From: Ruminococcaceae bacterium UBA3751
GTDB taxonomy: Bacteria > Bacillota > Clostridia > Oscillospirales > Acutalibacteraceae
Direction of reading: 5' to 3'
NCBI GenBank assembly: GCA_002371215.1
Contig: DFGL01000008.1
Coordinates: forward strand, 1-20,575
DNA length: 20,575 nt
Position numbers and translations under genes: made by a program
Notes under the pieces: generated by a model
What the model saw: only the letters and a program-made list of their open reading frames with translations
Told to the model about the DNA's origin: nothing
Databases searched by the model: none
Shown: piece by piece, positions 1-6,687 of the stretch
How positions within the stretch are numbered: the first letter of the stretch is position 1
Layout: each line of letters begins with the position of its first letter

Positions 1-244
1 AAACCTCAACAACGGGTTCAAACTGGCAGATACCGATACAGCCCGTCTGTGAAACGGTTACCTTAGAGGAGAGACCCTCTTTGTTAACTTCTTCAACGAA
101 AGCGTTAAGCACGGGACGTGCGCCTGCAGCAATACCGCAGGTTGCCATACCTACAACGATACGAATATCGTTTGAGCCTTCGCGAAGAACAACCTTGTCC
201 CTCATCTTTTCTCTGATTGCCTGAAGTTCAGCGAGTGATTTCAT
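1..244 (-). CDS. hndB: HndB-like (2Fe-2S) ferredoxin subunit of NAD(P)-linked hydrogenase, C-terminus cut by window edge
   Basis: Only the first 81 residues are visible; the gene runs off the left edge. They read as the thioredoxin-like [2Fe-2S] protein found between NuoE- and NuoF-type subunits in Hnd/HydABC hydrogenase operons. Supporting features are the N-terminal helix (MKSLAELQAIREKMRD), a VVGMATCGIAAGAR segment with Cys36, and a TGCIGICQFEP segment with Cys69 and Cys73, the usual cluster-binding positions of this family. The ATG at 244 is preceded by an AAGGAAGG Shine-Dalgarno. The gene lies 57 nt after the ATPase gene that ends at 302 and is probably on the same transcript. In the family it relays electrons within the cytoplasmic hydrogenase. 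HndC (NuoF-like) and HndD (catalytic [FeFe]-hydrogenase) would be expected next, outside the window. The family call is firm; the exact subunit partners are inferred. Confidence 0.85.
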   Translation of the reverse strand, partial: MKSLAELQAIREKMRDKVVLREGSNDIRIVVGMATCGIAAGARPVLNAFVEEVNKEGLSSKVTVSQTGCIGICQFEPVVEV

Positions 245-301
245 AGCGTTTTTCCTTCCTTATTCAAAAAATTTTTAACATATTTATATACAAAACAGTT
301 T

Positions 302-835
302 TCACTGTAAGTATTGCTCATTAATATAAGCTTCCATCCATTTTATAACCTCGTAGGTGTCAAGAGGAACGCCGTCAAGAACATTTCTGACCTCTCTTGT
401 GTCGAGCATAACCTCTTTACCGTCAACGCAGTGATAAAAATAGAAGTCTGTATCAGGATGGCCCTGAATAAGAGTGATAATTGAAGAAGTAACGTCTCCG
501 AGCGGGGTAAAGTCAAGATGAGAGGTATCAAATACCGCCTTGACCTCGGTGCCGTGCTTTTCGCCCGTTTCGGACTTTATCTCAAAGCTTCCTCCCGTCT
601 GCTCGGCGGCAAGCTTCAGCAGCGGAACGCCGAGCCCGACCTTGCGGGTTGTCCGCGTTGTATAAAACGGGTCCGTAACGGCTTTAACCGTCTCCTCGTC
701 CATACCGCAGCCGTCATCTCTGATTATAAGCGTCAGCTCGCTGCCTTTTTCCTCAAGAATAATCTGAGTCAGCGTAGCCCCCGCCTTAACGGAGTTTTCA
801 GCCACGTCGAGTATGTTCAGTGAAAGTTCCTTCAT
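302..835 (-). CDS. Histidine-kinase-like ATP-binding protein without phospho-acceptor domain
   Basis: A 177-residue stand-alone HATPase_c (GHKL) domain. The N-box is near residues 7-20 (NILDVAENSVKAGA), the G1 box is DDGCGM (about 40-45), an F-box-like DPFYTTR follows, and the G2 box is GLGVPLL (about 67-73). No dimerisation/histidine domain, membrane segment or response-regulator partner is visible, so it is not a conventional sensor kinase. Residues from about 105 to the end form a second small region that I do not recognise. The ATG overlaps the TGA of the PHP gene (ATGA, 4 nt), which indicates translational coupling. It is the second GHKL ATPase of this operon; such proteins are recurrent companions of HydABC-type hydrogenase genes in Clostridia. 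A role as a protein kinase or anti-sigma-like switch responding to redox or H2 is inference. Confidence 0.8.
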   Translation of the reverse strand: MKELSLNILDVAENSVKAGATLTQIILEEKGSELTLIIRDDGCGMDEETVKAVTDPFYTTRTTRKVGLGVPLLKLAAEQTGGSFEIKSETGEKHGTEVKAVFDTSHLDFTPLGDVTSSIITLIQGHPDTDFYFYHCVDGKEVMLDTREVRNVLDGVPLDTYEVIKWMEAYINEQYLQ

Positions 836-1560
836 TTTCTCAGCTCTTCAAATAGTTTTATCCTGACAAGCGAGCTGCTGTACGGCTCGTCATCAAGCTC
901 AAAGTAATTTTCCTTATCTCTCATATCGGTAAGGTAGTGCGCGTCGCTGCTCACTATAATCCTTTTATCTTCAAGAGAGTAATCCTTAACGTATTTCTCT
1001 ATGTTTTCGCGCCGATTGATTTCAACGTTCTTAAAATATGGCGTTGAGGGCAGAGTACCCAAAACGGAGATAATTCCATTAGCCTGCCTGTCAATATGCG
1101 CGGGATAACAGATTCCGCCGAAGTTTTCAACAAACTCAGGAGCGTCCTCAATAGAGATGTCCGTTGCGTTTGAAAGAAAGTACGCCTCGGTACCTATTAG
1201 CTTATCCTCGCCGTCGAGTATAAGCTGGTCGCCGAAGATATCCGTCCTGTTTTCAATCAGCGTTCTGTGCTTCTGCAGGGCAAGGTCAAATTCCATCGCC
1301 GCTTCAAGCGTTTCAAAAAGGCAGACGGCGTGAATATCCTCGCTCGTTGTAAGCTCACAGCCCGCAACGGGTATAATTCCGTAGCGCTTAGCCGCCTCAA
1401 AAAACGAGGGACAGTTCTTGCAGGAGTTGTGGTCCGTCAGCGCGACTATATTGAGTCCGCACAGCGTTGCCATGCCTGCAATGTTATTCGGCGTGTTGTC
1501 GTTATCCGCACAGGGCGAAAGACAAGAGTGAATATGTAAATCGTAATAATATCTGTTCAT
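832..1560 (-). CDS. PHP-domain phosphoesterase
   Basis: The protein is 242 residues from the ATG at 1560. The PHP metal-binding motifs are all present: DLHIHS near the N-terminus (His9, His11), LTDHNS, GCELTTSEDIHAV, CYPAHIDR and SSDAHYLTDM. This matches the polymerase/histidinol-phosphatase metallohydrolase fold, with three metal sites. The substrate cannot be read from sequence; relatives include 5'-3' exonucleases and small-molecule phosphatases. An in-frame TTG at 1584 would add eight residues but would overlap the upstream gene and has no better ribosome site, so I prefer the ATG eight bases after the upstream TAA. The stop overlaps the next start as ATGA. Its place between a DRTGG gene and a GHKL ATPase gene inside a hydrogenase operon suggests dephosphorylation of a regulator or a redox cofactor-related molecule, which is speculative. 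Confidence 0.82.
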   Translation of the reverse strand: MNRYYYDLHIHSCLSPCADNDNTPNNIAGMATLCGLNIVALTDHNSCKNCPSFFEAAKRYGIIPVAGCELTTSEDIHAVCLFETLEAAMEFDLALQKHRTLIENRTDIFGDQLILDGEDKLIGTEAYFLSNATDISIEDAPEFVENFGGICYPAHIDRQANGIISVLGTLPSTPYFKNVEINRRENIEKYVKDYSLEDKRIIVSSDAHYLTDMRDKENYFELDDEPYSSSLVRIKLFEELRK

Positions 1561-1567
1561 TGTACCG

Positions 1568-1894
1568 TTAAACGCAGTCCGCAATCTTTACGGCTGTTTC
1601 AAAGGACGGGAGAGGGGAGGATAAAACGTTTATATCCTTGAGCTCAGCGGTTTTTGTCAGCTCCTCGTCAAGCGTAACGCCCTCGGCAAGAATAACGCAG
1701 GCTGTATCCGCAAGGGACGCAACAGCAATAACGTTAACGTTGCTCATAATGGTAATCCAGGCATTGTCCGCCTGCGCTCTGCCCATAACCCAGCTCAGAA
1801 GGTCGCCCATATAAGCGCCGCTTATCTCTCTATCGCCGTCGGGCAGGCATATCGCGGTAAAGCCGCATTTTTCAGTAAGCTCTTTAACTGTCAT
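1568..1894 (-). CDS. DRTGG-domain protein, second copy
   Basis: A 108-residue cytoplasmic protein of the DRTGG type (often labelled serine-kinase-like) that accompanies [FeFe]-hydrogenase operons. The visible pattern is an N-terminal helix (MTVKELTEKCGF), an AYMGDLLSWVMGRAQ segment, a central ITIMSNVNVIAVASLAD strand-helix segment, and a C-terminal ILAEGVTLDEEL...VLSSPL segment. No kinase catalytic motif is visible, so any enzymatic name would be misleading; DRTGG domains are thought to be ligand-sensing or regulatory. The ATG overlaps the HydS stop (ATGA), with a GGTGAGG Shine-Dalgarno lying inside the HydS coding end. It is a diverged paralogue of the DRTGG protein at 3591-3944, so the operon carries two such modules. 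Confidence 0.75.
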   Translation of the reverse strand: MTVKELTEKCGFTAICLPDGDREISGAYMGDLLSWVMGRAQADNAWITIMSNVNVIAVASLADTACVILAEGVTLDEELTKTAELKDINVLSSPLPSFETAVKIADCV

Positions 1895-3159
1895 TTTTCC
1901 TCACCTTCGGACTCTCCGGCTTTTAAAATCAAACAGCCGTCGGGAGCCGTTCTTTTTCTGATAACGTCCTCTGCATAAGCTCTGCAGGTAGGTGCGCCGC
2001 ACGCTCCGCAGTCAATACCGGGGAGAAGCTCTCTGAGCTTCTGAATATCGGACAGCATTCTCATGCTCTCAATCATATTGTCGGACAGGCGGTTAATCGG
2101 TTTATATACGGGGAGCTCGTTAAACAGATAGCTCTCGGGAATATAATCCTTATCGCTGTCCCCGATAAAATTCTGAGAAACGGGGAGAGTATGCTTCAGC
2201 GATTGCAGTCTCGCCTTTGCAATAAACGGATTCTGCATTGCCATAACTCCGCCGACGCAGCCTCCGGGGCAGGCGTTGAGCTCAATGAATTCAAGCTGCG
2301 GAATGTTTCCGTTTTCAACCTGTTCAAGAACGTGAATAACGTTTTCTATTCCGTCAGCCGCAAGATAATTCTCGTTGAATATAGCGGTTGCTTCGCCGCC
2401 CGAGCTCGCCCAGCCTATTCCGATAATTCCGCTTTCGCACAGCGTCTGAATATCGCTGCCGTGTGACATTTCGTTTATCAGTAAAAAGTAAATATCCTTA
2501 ATTGAAACAACTTCATCAACCTGACTCTTGTAATCCGCAAACCCGTTTTTTACATAGCTTACCTTGGCGGGGCAGGGGGAGATAAAGCAAACGCCTATAT
2601 CTTCGCTCTTAAGCTCAGGGTGCTGCTTGAGAGCTCTTTCCCTTGCGAGCCTTGCCGCAACCTCCATAGGAGGAAGCATATGTAAAATGTTTTCATTAAG
2701 AAGCGGAAACCTCAGCTCAATAAGCCTGACTACTACGGGACACGCCGAGCTGATAAGCGGCTTTTTGATACCTTCGGTTTTAAGGTACTTTCTCGTGTAA
2801 GCGGAAACAAGCTCCGCTGCCTTTGAAACCTCGTAAACGTCGTCAAAGCCGATTTTAGTCAACCCGTCAAGCACGTAGTCAATATCGTCAAGGTTGTCGA
2901 ACTGACCGTAAAGCGTGGGAGCGGGAAGCGCGATTTTGTACTTAAAGCGCTTCATATTATCAAGCTGACCGCTAACCGCCTTCTTTGCCTGATGAGGGCA
3001 GATGCGGATGCATTCGCCGCAGTCGATACAGCGCGAGTCGTTGATAACTGCGTGGCCGTCCTTAATCCTTATAGCTTCTGTCGGGCAGTGCTTAAGGCAG
3101 GAGGTACAGCCGGTACACTTCGTTCTGTCAAGCAAAACGGAATGTTCGTATTTATCCAT
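1891..3159 (-). CDS. Putative sensory [FeFe]-hydrogenase (HydS-like)
   Basis: A 422-residue cytoplasmic iron-sulfur protein. The N-terminus has two ferredoxin clusters (Cys15/18/21/25 and Cys44/47/50/54). The H-cluster motifs follow in modified form: SSACP at 137-141, SPCPAK at 194-199, and ELNACPGGCVGG at 293-304. All four expected H-cluster cysteines are kept (140, 196, 297, 301). The proton-relay Cys of catalytic enzymes (CpI Cys299) is Ala139, and the positions of CpI Met353 and Met497 are Ser194 and Asn295. The C-terminus has a Cx2Cx4Cx16C cluster motif (384, 387, 392, 409) like that in RnfB-type Fe-S domains. This is the pattern of putative sensory (group C/D) hydrogenases rather than bulk H2-producing ones; there is no PAS domain. 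The ATG at 3159 is 9 nt after the upstream stop with a weak ribosome site, so coupling is likely. Confidence 0.82.
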   Translation of the reverse strand: MDKYEHSVLLDRTKCTGCTSCLKHCPTEAIRIKDGHAVINDSRCIDCGECIRICPHQAKKAVSGQLDNMKRFKYKIALPAPTLYGQFDNLDDIDYVLDGLTKIGFDDVYEVSKAAELVSAYTRKYLKTEGIKKPLISSACPVVVRLIELRFPLLNENILHMLPPMEVAARLARERALKQHPELKSEDIGVCFISPCPAKVSYVKNGFADYKSQVDEVVSIKDIYFLLINEMSHGSDIQTLCESGIIGIGWASSGGEATAIFNENYLAADGIENVIHVLEQVENGNIPQLEFIELNACPGGCVGGVMAMQNPFIAKARLQSLKHTLPVSQNFIGDSDKDYIPESYLFNELPVYKPINRLSDNMIESMRMLSDIQKLRELLPGIDCGACGAPTCRAYAEDVIRKRTAPDGCLILKAGESEGEEK

Positions 3160-3168
3160 AGTATCACA

Positions 3169-3594
3169 CTACTTTATGTTTACTTTCATAGTAACTGTCG
3201 TTCCTACTCCGACCTCTGTATCAATTTTCATATCGTCGGTGTAGTTCTTCATATTGGGCAAGCCCATACCTGCGCCGAAGCCGAGGGAACGCACGTTATC
3301 CGTTGCGGTTGAAAATCCCTCCTGCATAGCCTGCTCAATATTTTTAATGCCGGGGCCGTGGTCTGCAAGAATAATGGTAATGCAGTCCTCGCTGATAATC
3401 ACGTCTGCTTCGCCGCCGCCGGCGTGAATTACCATATTTATTTCACCCTCGTACATCGCGATGGAAACGCGGCGTATCGTTTCGGGCGAAATACCCAGCG
3501 CACGCAGATTTTTTTTGATTTGTACAGATGCCTGACCTGCGGAGGTAAAATCCTCTCCGTCTATGTCAAAGTGAAAAACAAGCTCGTCGCTCAT
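3169..3594 (-). CDS. SpoIIAB/RsbW-like ATP-binding regulatory protein
   Basis: A 141-residue GHKL ATPase of the anti-sigma/serine-kinase type. The N-box is AMYEGEINMVIHA, the G1 box is DHGPGI, and the glycine-rich lid is SLGFGAGMGLPNMKNY, followed by a terminal IDTEVGVGTTVTMKVNIK strand segment. The start at 3594 is chosen because its ATG overlaps the TGA of the preceding DRTGG gene (ATGA) and has a GAGGT site. An upstream in-frame start would add 16 residues inside the neighbour. Family members phosphorylate anti-anti-sigma partners on serine or sequester sigma factors, but no such partner is encoded here. The likely role is signal output or input for the adjacent HydS-like protein. It differs from the ATPase at 302-835, which has a longer C-terminus. 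Confidence 0.82.
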   Translation of the reverse strand: MSDELVFHFDIDGEDFTSAGQASVQIKKNLRALGISPETIRRVSIAMYEGEINMVIHAGGGEADVIISEDCITIILADHGPGIKNIEQAMQEGFSTATDNVRSLGFGAGMGLPNMKNYTDDMKIDTEVGVGTTVTMKVNIK

Positions 3595-3944
3595 GCTTTT
3601 GTTACCTCGCCGATGAGTCCGTTCGAGTAAAGAATACCGCAAGCCTCATAAAGGCGCATATCGGTTTTCATAATAACGATGCCGTTATCCTCGGCAAGCT
3701 TGAGCATTTCCTCACTCGGCGATTTTGAGCGAACAAAAACTATACAAACCATATCCATCATAACCGCTGTGCGAACAACCTGCGGGTTAACAAGGCCCGT
3801 AAGAAGTACAGCCTGGTCCTTAACGTAAGCGAGAACGTCGCTCATAAGGTCGCAGCCGCACGCAGAATCGACGGTGTTACCAACGTTTTCTTTGCAACAG
3901 AGCACCTCTGCGTCAAGTAGCTCCTTAATTTCGTCTATCGTCAT
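3591..3944 (-). CDS. DRTGG-domain protein, first copy
   Basis: A 117-residue protein of the same DRTGG family as the gene at 1568-1894. It has an N-terminal helix (MTIDEIKELLDAEVLC), a cysteine-rich stretch (CCKENVGNTVDSACGCD, with four cysteines), and a hydrophobic core around LLTGLVNPQVVRTAVMMDMVCIVFV. The cysteine cluster is absent from the second copy and could bind metal or respond to redox state; that is inference. A GGAGA Shine-Dalgarno sits 7 nt before the ATG. It starts 21 nt after the HndA gene and overlaps the following ATPase gene by 4 nt, so the DRTGG/ATPase pair is translated together. Confidence 0.75.
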   Translation of the reverse strand: MTIDEIKELLDAEVLCCKENVGNTVDSACGCDLMSDVLAYVKDQAVLLTGLVNPQVVRTAVMMDMVCIVFVRSKSPSEEMLKLAEDNGIVIMKTDMRLYEACGILYSNGLIGEVTKA

Positions 3945-3965
3945 AAAGCAATCTCCGATTATCTT

Positions 3966-4463
3966 TTATGCGTTGTACTTTCTTAAAATATCTCCGAGGT
4001 CGTCAGCTTTGAGCTTACCGTAAACCTCGTCGTTAACAGTAAGAACGGGGCCGAGACCGCAAGCACCGATGCAGCGGCAGGCTTCAATTGAGAATTTGCC
4101 GTCGGCTGTGCATTCGTCAACGCCTATTCCGAGCATTTCCTGAAGTCCTTCAAGAAGAGTCTGAGCCCCCTTAACGTAGCAGGCGGTTCCCATACAAACG
4201 GAGATGTTGTATTTACCCTTCGGGGACATTGAAAACTGAGCGTAGAAGGAAGCAACTCCGTAAACCTTTTCAAGCGGAACCTCCATACCCTCTGCAATAA
4301 TTTCCTGTACTTCAATCGGAAGATAACCGTAAATCTCCTGTGCTTCCTGCATTACTGCCATAAGGCGGCTTTTGTCGTCCTTATTCTCAGCGATAACAGC
4401 TCTGAGCTTAGCCTCCTGCTCAGGAGTACCGTTAAACGGAATTTTACTGAGTTTCTTTTGCAT
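3966..4463 (-). CDS. hndA: NuoE-family [2Fe-2S] subunit of NAD(P)-linked [FeFe]-hydrogenase (HndA/HydC)
   Basis: The protein is 165 residues, the usual NuoE length. The [2Fe-2S] ligands are Cys90 and Cys95 (SVCMGTACYVKG) and Cys131 and Cys135 (CRCIGACGLGP), in the thioredoxin-like C-terminal half. The N-terminal helical bundle carries the family motif YGYLP...VYGVASFYAQF. In HydABC/Hnd enzymes this subunit works with the NuoF-like subunit in electron transfer between NAD(P)H, ferredoxin and H2 in the cytoplasm. It is the first gene of the minus-strand operon, with an AAGGAG site 9-10 nt before the ATG and a promoter about 60 nt upstream. A Rex-like operator lies further up. Assignment to hydrogenase rather than complex I follows from the HndB-like gene and HydS in the same operon and the absence of Nuo membrane subunits. 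Confidence 0.9.
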   Translation of the reverse strand: MQKKLSKIPFNGTPEQEAKLRAVIAENKDDKSRLMAVMQEAQEIYGYLPIEVQEIIAEGMEVPLEKVYGVASFYAQFSMSPKGKYNISVCMGTACYVKGAQTLLEGLQEMLGIGVDECTADGKFSIEACRCIGACGLGPVLTVNDEVYGKLKADDLGDILRKYNA

Positions 4464-4516
4464 AAGTACACACTCCTTATTCTTATTTTCTTATTAGGTT
4501 AGTATAAACCTCTAAT

Positions 4517-4544
4517 ATAATAACATAAAACAATAAAAAATCAA
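4517..4544 (-). promoter_or_regulatory. Promoter of the hydrogenase operon
   Basis: Read on the minus strand: TTGATT (4544-4539), a 16-nt spacer, then TATTAT (4522-4517) with a TG one base upstream of the -10 (TGTTATTAT). The predicted transcript would have a leader of roughly 45 nt before hndA. That leader contains a small inverted repeat, AGGTT-TATACT-AACCT (about 4512-4497). Confidence 0.6.
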
Positions 4545-4602
4545 ATGGAATTTACAGTTTTGATATAAAAATATTGCTTTCAACAAAATTTTCGTTACAT
4601 TA

Positions 4603-4620
4603 TTGTTATTTTTTTAACAA
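4603..4620. promoter_or_regulatory. Candidate Rex (NADH/NAD+ sensor) operator
   Basis: The site TTGTTATTTTTTTAACAA matches the clostridial Rex consensus TTGTTAA-N4-TTAACAA at 13 of the 14 defined positions. It lies between the divergent hydrogenase operon and GH13 gene, about 60 nt upstream of the -35 I assign to the hydrogenase operon and about 35 nt upstream of the GH13 -35. That position is not the classic overlap with a core promoter, so either a second promoter exists or the site acts at a distance. Redox control of an NADH-linked hydrogenase by Rex is biologically expected; the site itself is a sequence match only. Confidence 0.5.
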
Positions 4621-4653
4621 TTTACATAAGTTTTCAGGAAACTAATGGGGTAA

Positions 4654-4681
4654 TTGCATTTTTTTTGCGTTGTGATATAAT
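4654..4681 (+). promoter_or_regulatory. Promoter of the GH13 gene
   Basis: TTGCAT (4654-4659), a 16-nt T-rich spacer, then TATAAT (4676-4681) preceded by TGA, giving an extended -10 (TGATATAAT). The transcription start would fall near 4688, leaving a short leader with the AAGAGGTGAT ribosome site (4697-4706). Confidence 0.7.
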
Positions 4682-4710
4682 AGAATTATATTGATTAAGA
4701 GGTGATTACT

Positions 4711-6612
4711 TTGAAAACGATAACTCCTGATACCACTTTTAAGGAAGCAATGAAAAATCCTATGGCGAAGGATATGCTCGAAAAGCTTATGCTCGCCTTC
4801 CGCCTTCCGACTAATCTTATTGAAAACGGCGCGGTGGGAAAGCTTAAGCTGAAAAACCTTACGACGATTACCGCAGGGCTGCTCAACAAAGCCACTATTC
4901 AGACTGTGTGCGACCTCTTTAATTTAGAGCGCGACGGTATTATTACCGACGAGGGAGAAATGCAGGAAAAATGGTGGAAGGAGGCTGTAATCTATCAGAT
5001 TTATCCCCGCTCCTTCTATGACAGCAACGGCGACGGTATCGGCGATTTAAACGGCATTTACGAAAAGCTTGACTATCTTCAGGAACTCGGCGTAACGGCT
5101 GTATGGTGCTCTCCTTTTTACGATTCTCCCAACGACGATAACGGCTACGACATCCGCGATTATAAGGCGATTATGAAAGAATTCGGCACTATGGAGGACT
5201 TTGATAAGCTGCTCAGCGAGATGCATAAAAGGGGAATGAAGCTGATTGTTGACCTCGTTGTAAATCATACGAGCGACGAGCACGAATGGTTTAAAGAGGC
5301 GCTTAAATCAAAGGATAATCCCTACCACGATTATTATATCTGGCGCGACGCTACCGATAAAGGCGTTACCCCTCCGAACAACTGGATAAGTCTTTTCAAG
5401 GGTCCCGCGTGGAATTATTATGAAAACCTCAATCAGTGGGCAATGCATCTGTTCTCCAAAAAGCAGATGGATTTGAACTGGGAAAATGAAAAGATGCGTA
5501 AGGACATTTACGCAATGATGAACTGGTGGCTTGATAAAGGCGTTGACGGCTTCCGTATGGACGTTATCAACTTTATCTCTAAGGTCAGGGATCTGCCGGA
5601 TGCTAATTCCTTCCTCGGACTGCTTACGGGCTACAAGGGTGCTGAATTCTATTTCTACGGTCCGCGCCTTCACGAATATCTCCACGAAATGCGCGAAAAC
5701 TCCTTCGGTAATTACGACGTTTATACCGTTGGCGAATGTGGCGGCGCAGGCATTGAGATGACAAAAATGCTCACAGCGGATTACCGCGGCGAGCTCGATA
5801 CAATCTTTAACTTTGACTTTTTAATCAATCAGGGCCATACGAATTACGATTATTACGAATTTGATTTGTACAAGGTTATGCTTGAGTTTGAGCGCTTCCA
5901 GACGAGGCTTACAAACCACTGCTGGCCGACCGTATTCTTTGAAAACCACGATAACCCGAGAATCGTTGCCAAGGTAGATAAAACGGGCGCCTACAGAGAG
6001 GATATTTCAAAGGTCTGCGGACTTATAGAAATGACTCTGCGCGGAACTCCGTATATCTATCAGGGGCAGGAGCTCTCAATGGGCAACGGCAAGTTTGACA
6101 GCATTGAGGATATAGACGACCGCGAGGCAGTCGGTAAATATAACGAAATGCTTGAAAAGGGAACGAAGCCCGAAAAGGCGTTCTTCACAATTCAGACGGG
6201 AACCCGCGATAATTCAAGAACTCCGTTCCACTGGTCTGATTCCGAAAACGCAGGCTTTACAACGGGTAAGCCGTGGCTAAAGATTACTCCTGATTACAGA
6301 AGGTATAATGCTGAGGATGAAATGCAGAATCCCGACAGCGTTTTTGCGTTCTATAAAAAAGCAATCGAGCTTAGAAAAACGCATAAAGCCCTTGTTTACG
6401 GCGAATTCAGAAGAGCAACGGGAATTCCCGCTCCGCTGTACTGTTATTACAGAGAGTATAACGGCGAGCTGTATTACGTTGAACTGAATCTCGGCAGAAA
6501 GCCGCTTGCTCATCCGATTGACGTAAGCCGTATGCAGCTTCTTCTCTCAACCCGTACCGATAAGGGCGACAACCTCCGTCCCTTTGAAGGCAATATCTAT
6601 AAAGTTCAATAA
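4711..6612 (+). CDS. GH13 alpha-glucosidase (oligo-1,6-glucosidase-like) with N-terminal helical domain
   Basis: The enzyme has 633 residues counted from the TTG at 4711. I prefer this start because AAGAGGTGAT lies 5 nt upstream; the in-frame GTG at 4702 is inside that ribosome site. Residues about 88-575 are a GH13 barrel of the oligo-1,6-glucosidase type, with QIYPRSFYDSNGDGIGDLNG, DLVVNH, nucleophile Asp284 in GFRMDVIN, acid/base Glu342 in VGECGG, and Asp414 in ENHDNPR. Val directly after the nucleophile is the residue associated with alpha-1,6 specificity in this group, where maltases carry Ala or Thr. Residues 1-85 are an extra helical domain with the pattern of small domains attached to other clostridial glycosidases (TTFKEAMKNPMAKDMLEKLM, then LKNLTTITAGLL). 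There is no signal peptide, so it acts in the cytoplasm on imported isomalto-oligosaccharides or similar. Confidence 0.88.
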   Translation: MKTITPDTTFKEAMKNPMAKDMLEKLMLAFRLPTNLIENGAVGKLKLKNLTTITAGLLNKATIQTVCDLFNLERDGIITDEGEMQEKWWKEAVIYQIYPRSFYDSNGDGIGDLNGIYEKLDYLQELGVTAVWCSPFYDSPNDDNGYDIRDYKAIMKEFGTMEDFDKLLSEMHKRGMKLIVDLVVNHTSDEHEWFKEALKSKDNPYHDYYIWRDATDKGVTPPNNWISLFKGPAWNYYENLNQWAMHLFSKKQMDLNWENEKMRKDIYAMMNWWLDKGVDGFRMDVINFISKVRDLPDANSFLGLLTGYKGAEFYFYGPRLHEYLHEMRENSFGNYDVYTVGECGGAGIEMTKMLTADYRGELDTIFNFDFLINQGHTNYDYYEFDLYKVMLEFERFQTRLTNHCWPTVFFENHDNPRIVAKVDKTGAYREDISKVCGLIEMTLRGTPYIYQGQELSMGNGKFDSIEDIDDREAVGKYNEMLEKGTKPEKAFFTIQTGTRDNSRTPFHWSDSENAGFTTGKPWLKITPDYRRYNAEDEMQNPDSVFAFYKKAIELRKTHKALVYGEFRRATGIPAPLYCYYREYNGELYYVELNLGRKPLAHPIDVSRMQLLLSTRTDKGDNLRPFEGNIYKVQ

Positions 6613-6641
6613 AAAAACGGGATACCAAGGGTGGCCGTCAT

Positions 6642-6678
6642 AAAGAAAGTGGATGAGATTTACTCATCCACTTTCTTT
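6642..6678. terminator. Rho-independent terminator, possibly bidirectional
   Basis: A perfect 16-bp stem (6642-6657 with 6663-6678; core GAAAGTGGATGAG / CTCATCCACTTTC) and a 5-nt loop, ATTTA. T-rich DNA follows on the plus strand. It ends the GH13 transcript, and on the minus strand it lies 10 nt after the stop of the small membrane protein gene, so it may serve both. Confidence 0.85.
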
Positions 6679-6687
6679 TGCTTTGTT

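Noticed and set aside
1561..1584. TTG start for the PHP protein at 1584
   Set aside because: It lies inside the upstream gene with no better ribosome site, and the ATG at 1560 gives the family's usual short lead before DLHIHS.
1891..3159. HydS-like gene as a decayed catalytic hydrogenase
   Set aside because: All H-cluster and ferredoxin cysteines are kept, the frame is intact and the ends overlap neighbours in operon style, so the altered residues look selected.
4702..4710. GTG start for the GH13 gene at 4702
   Set aside because: The GTG is inside the AAGAGGTGAT ribosome site, which is well spaced for the TTG at 4711.
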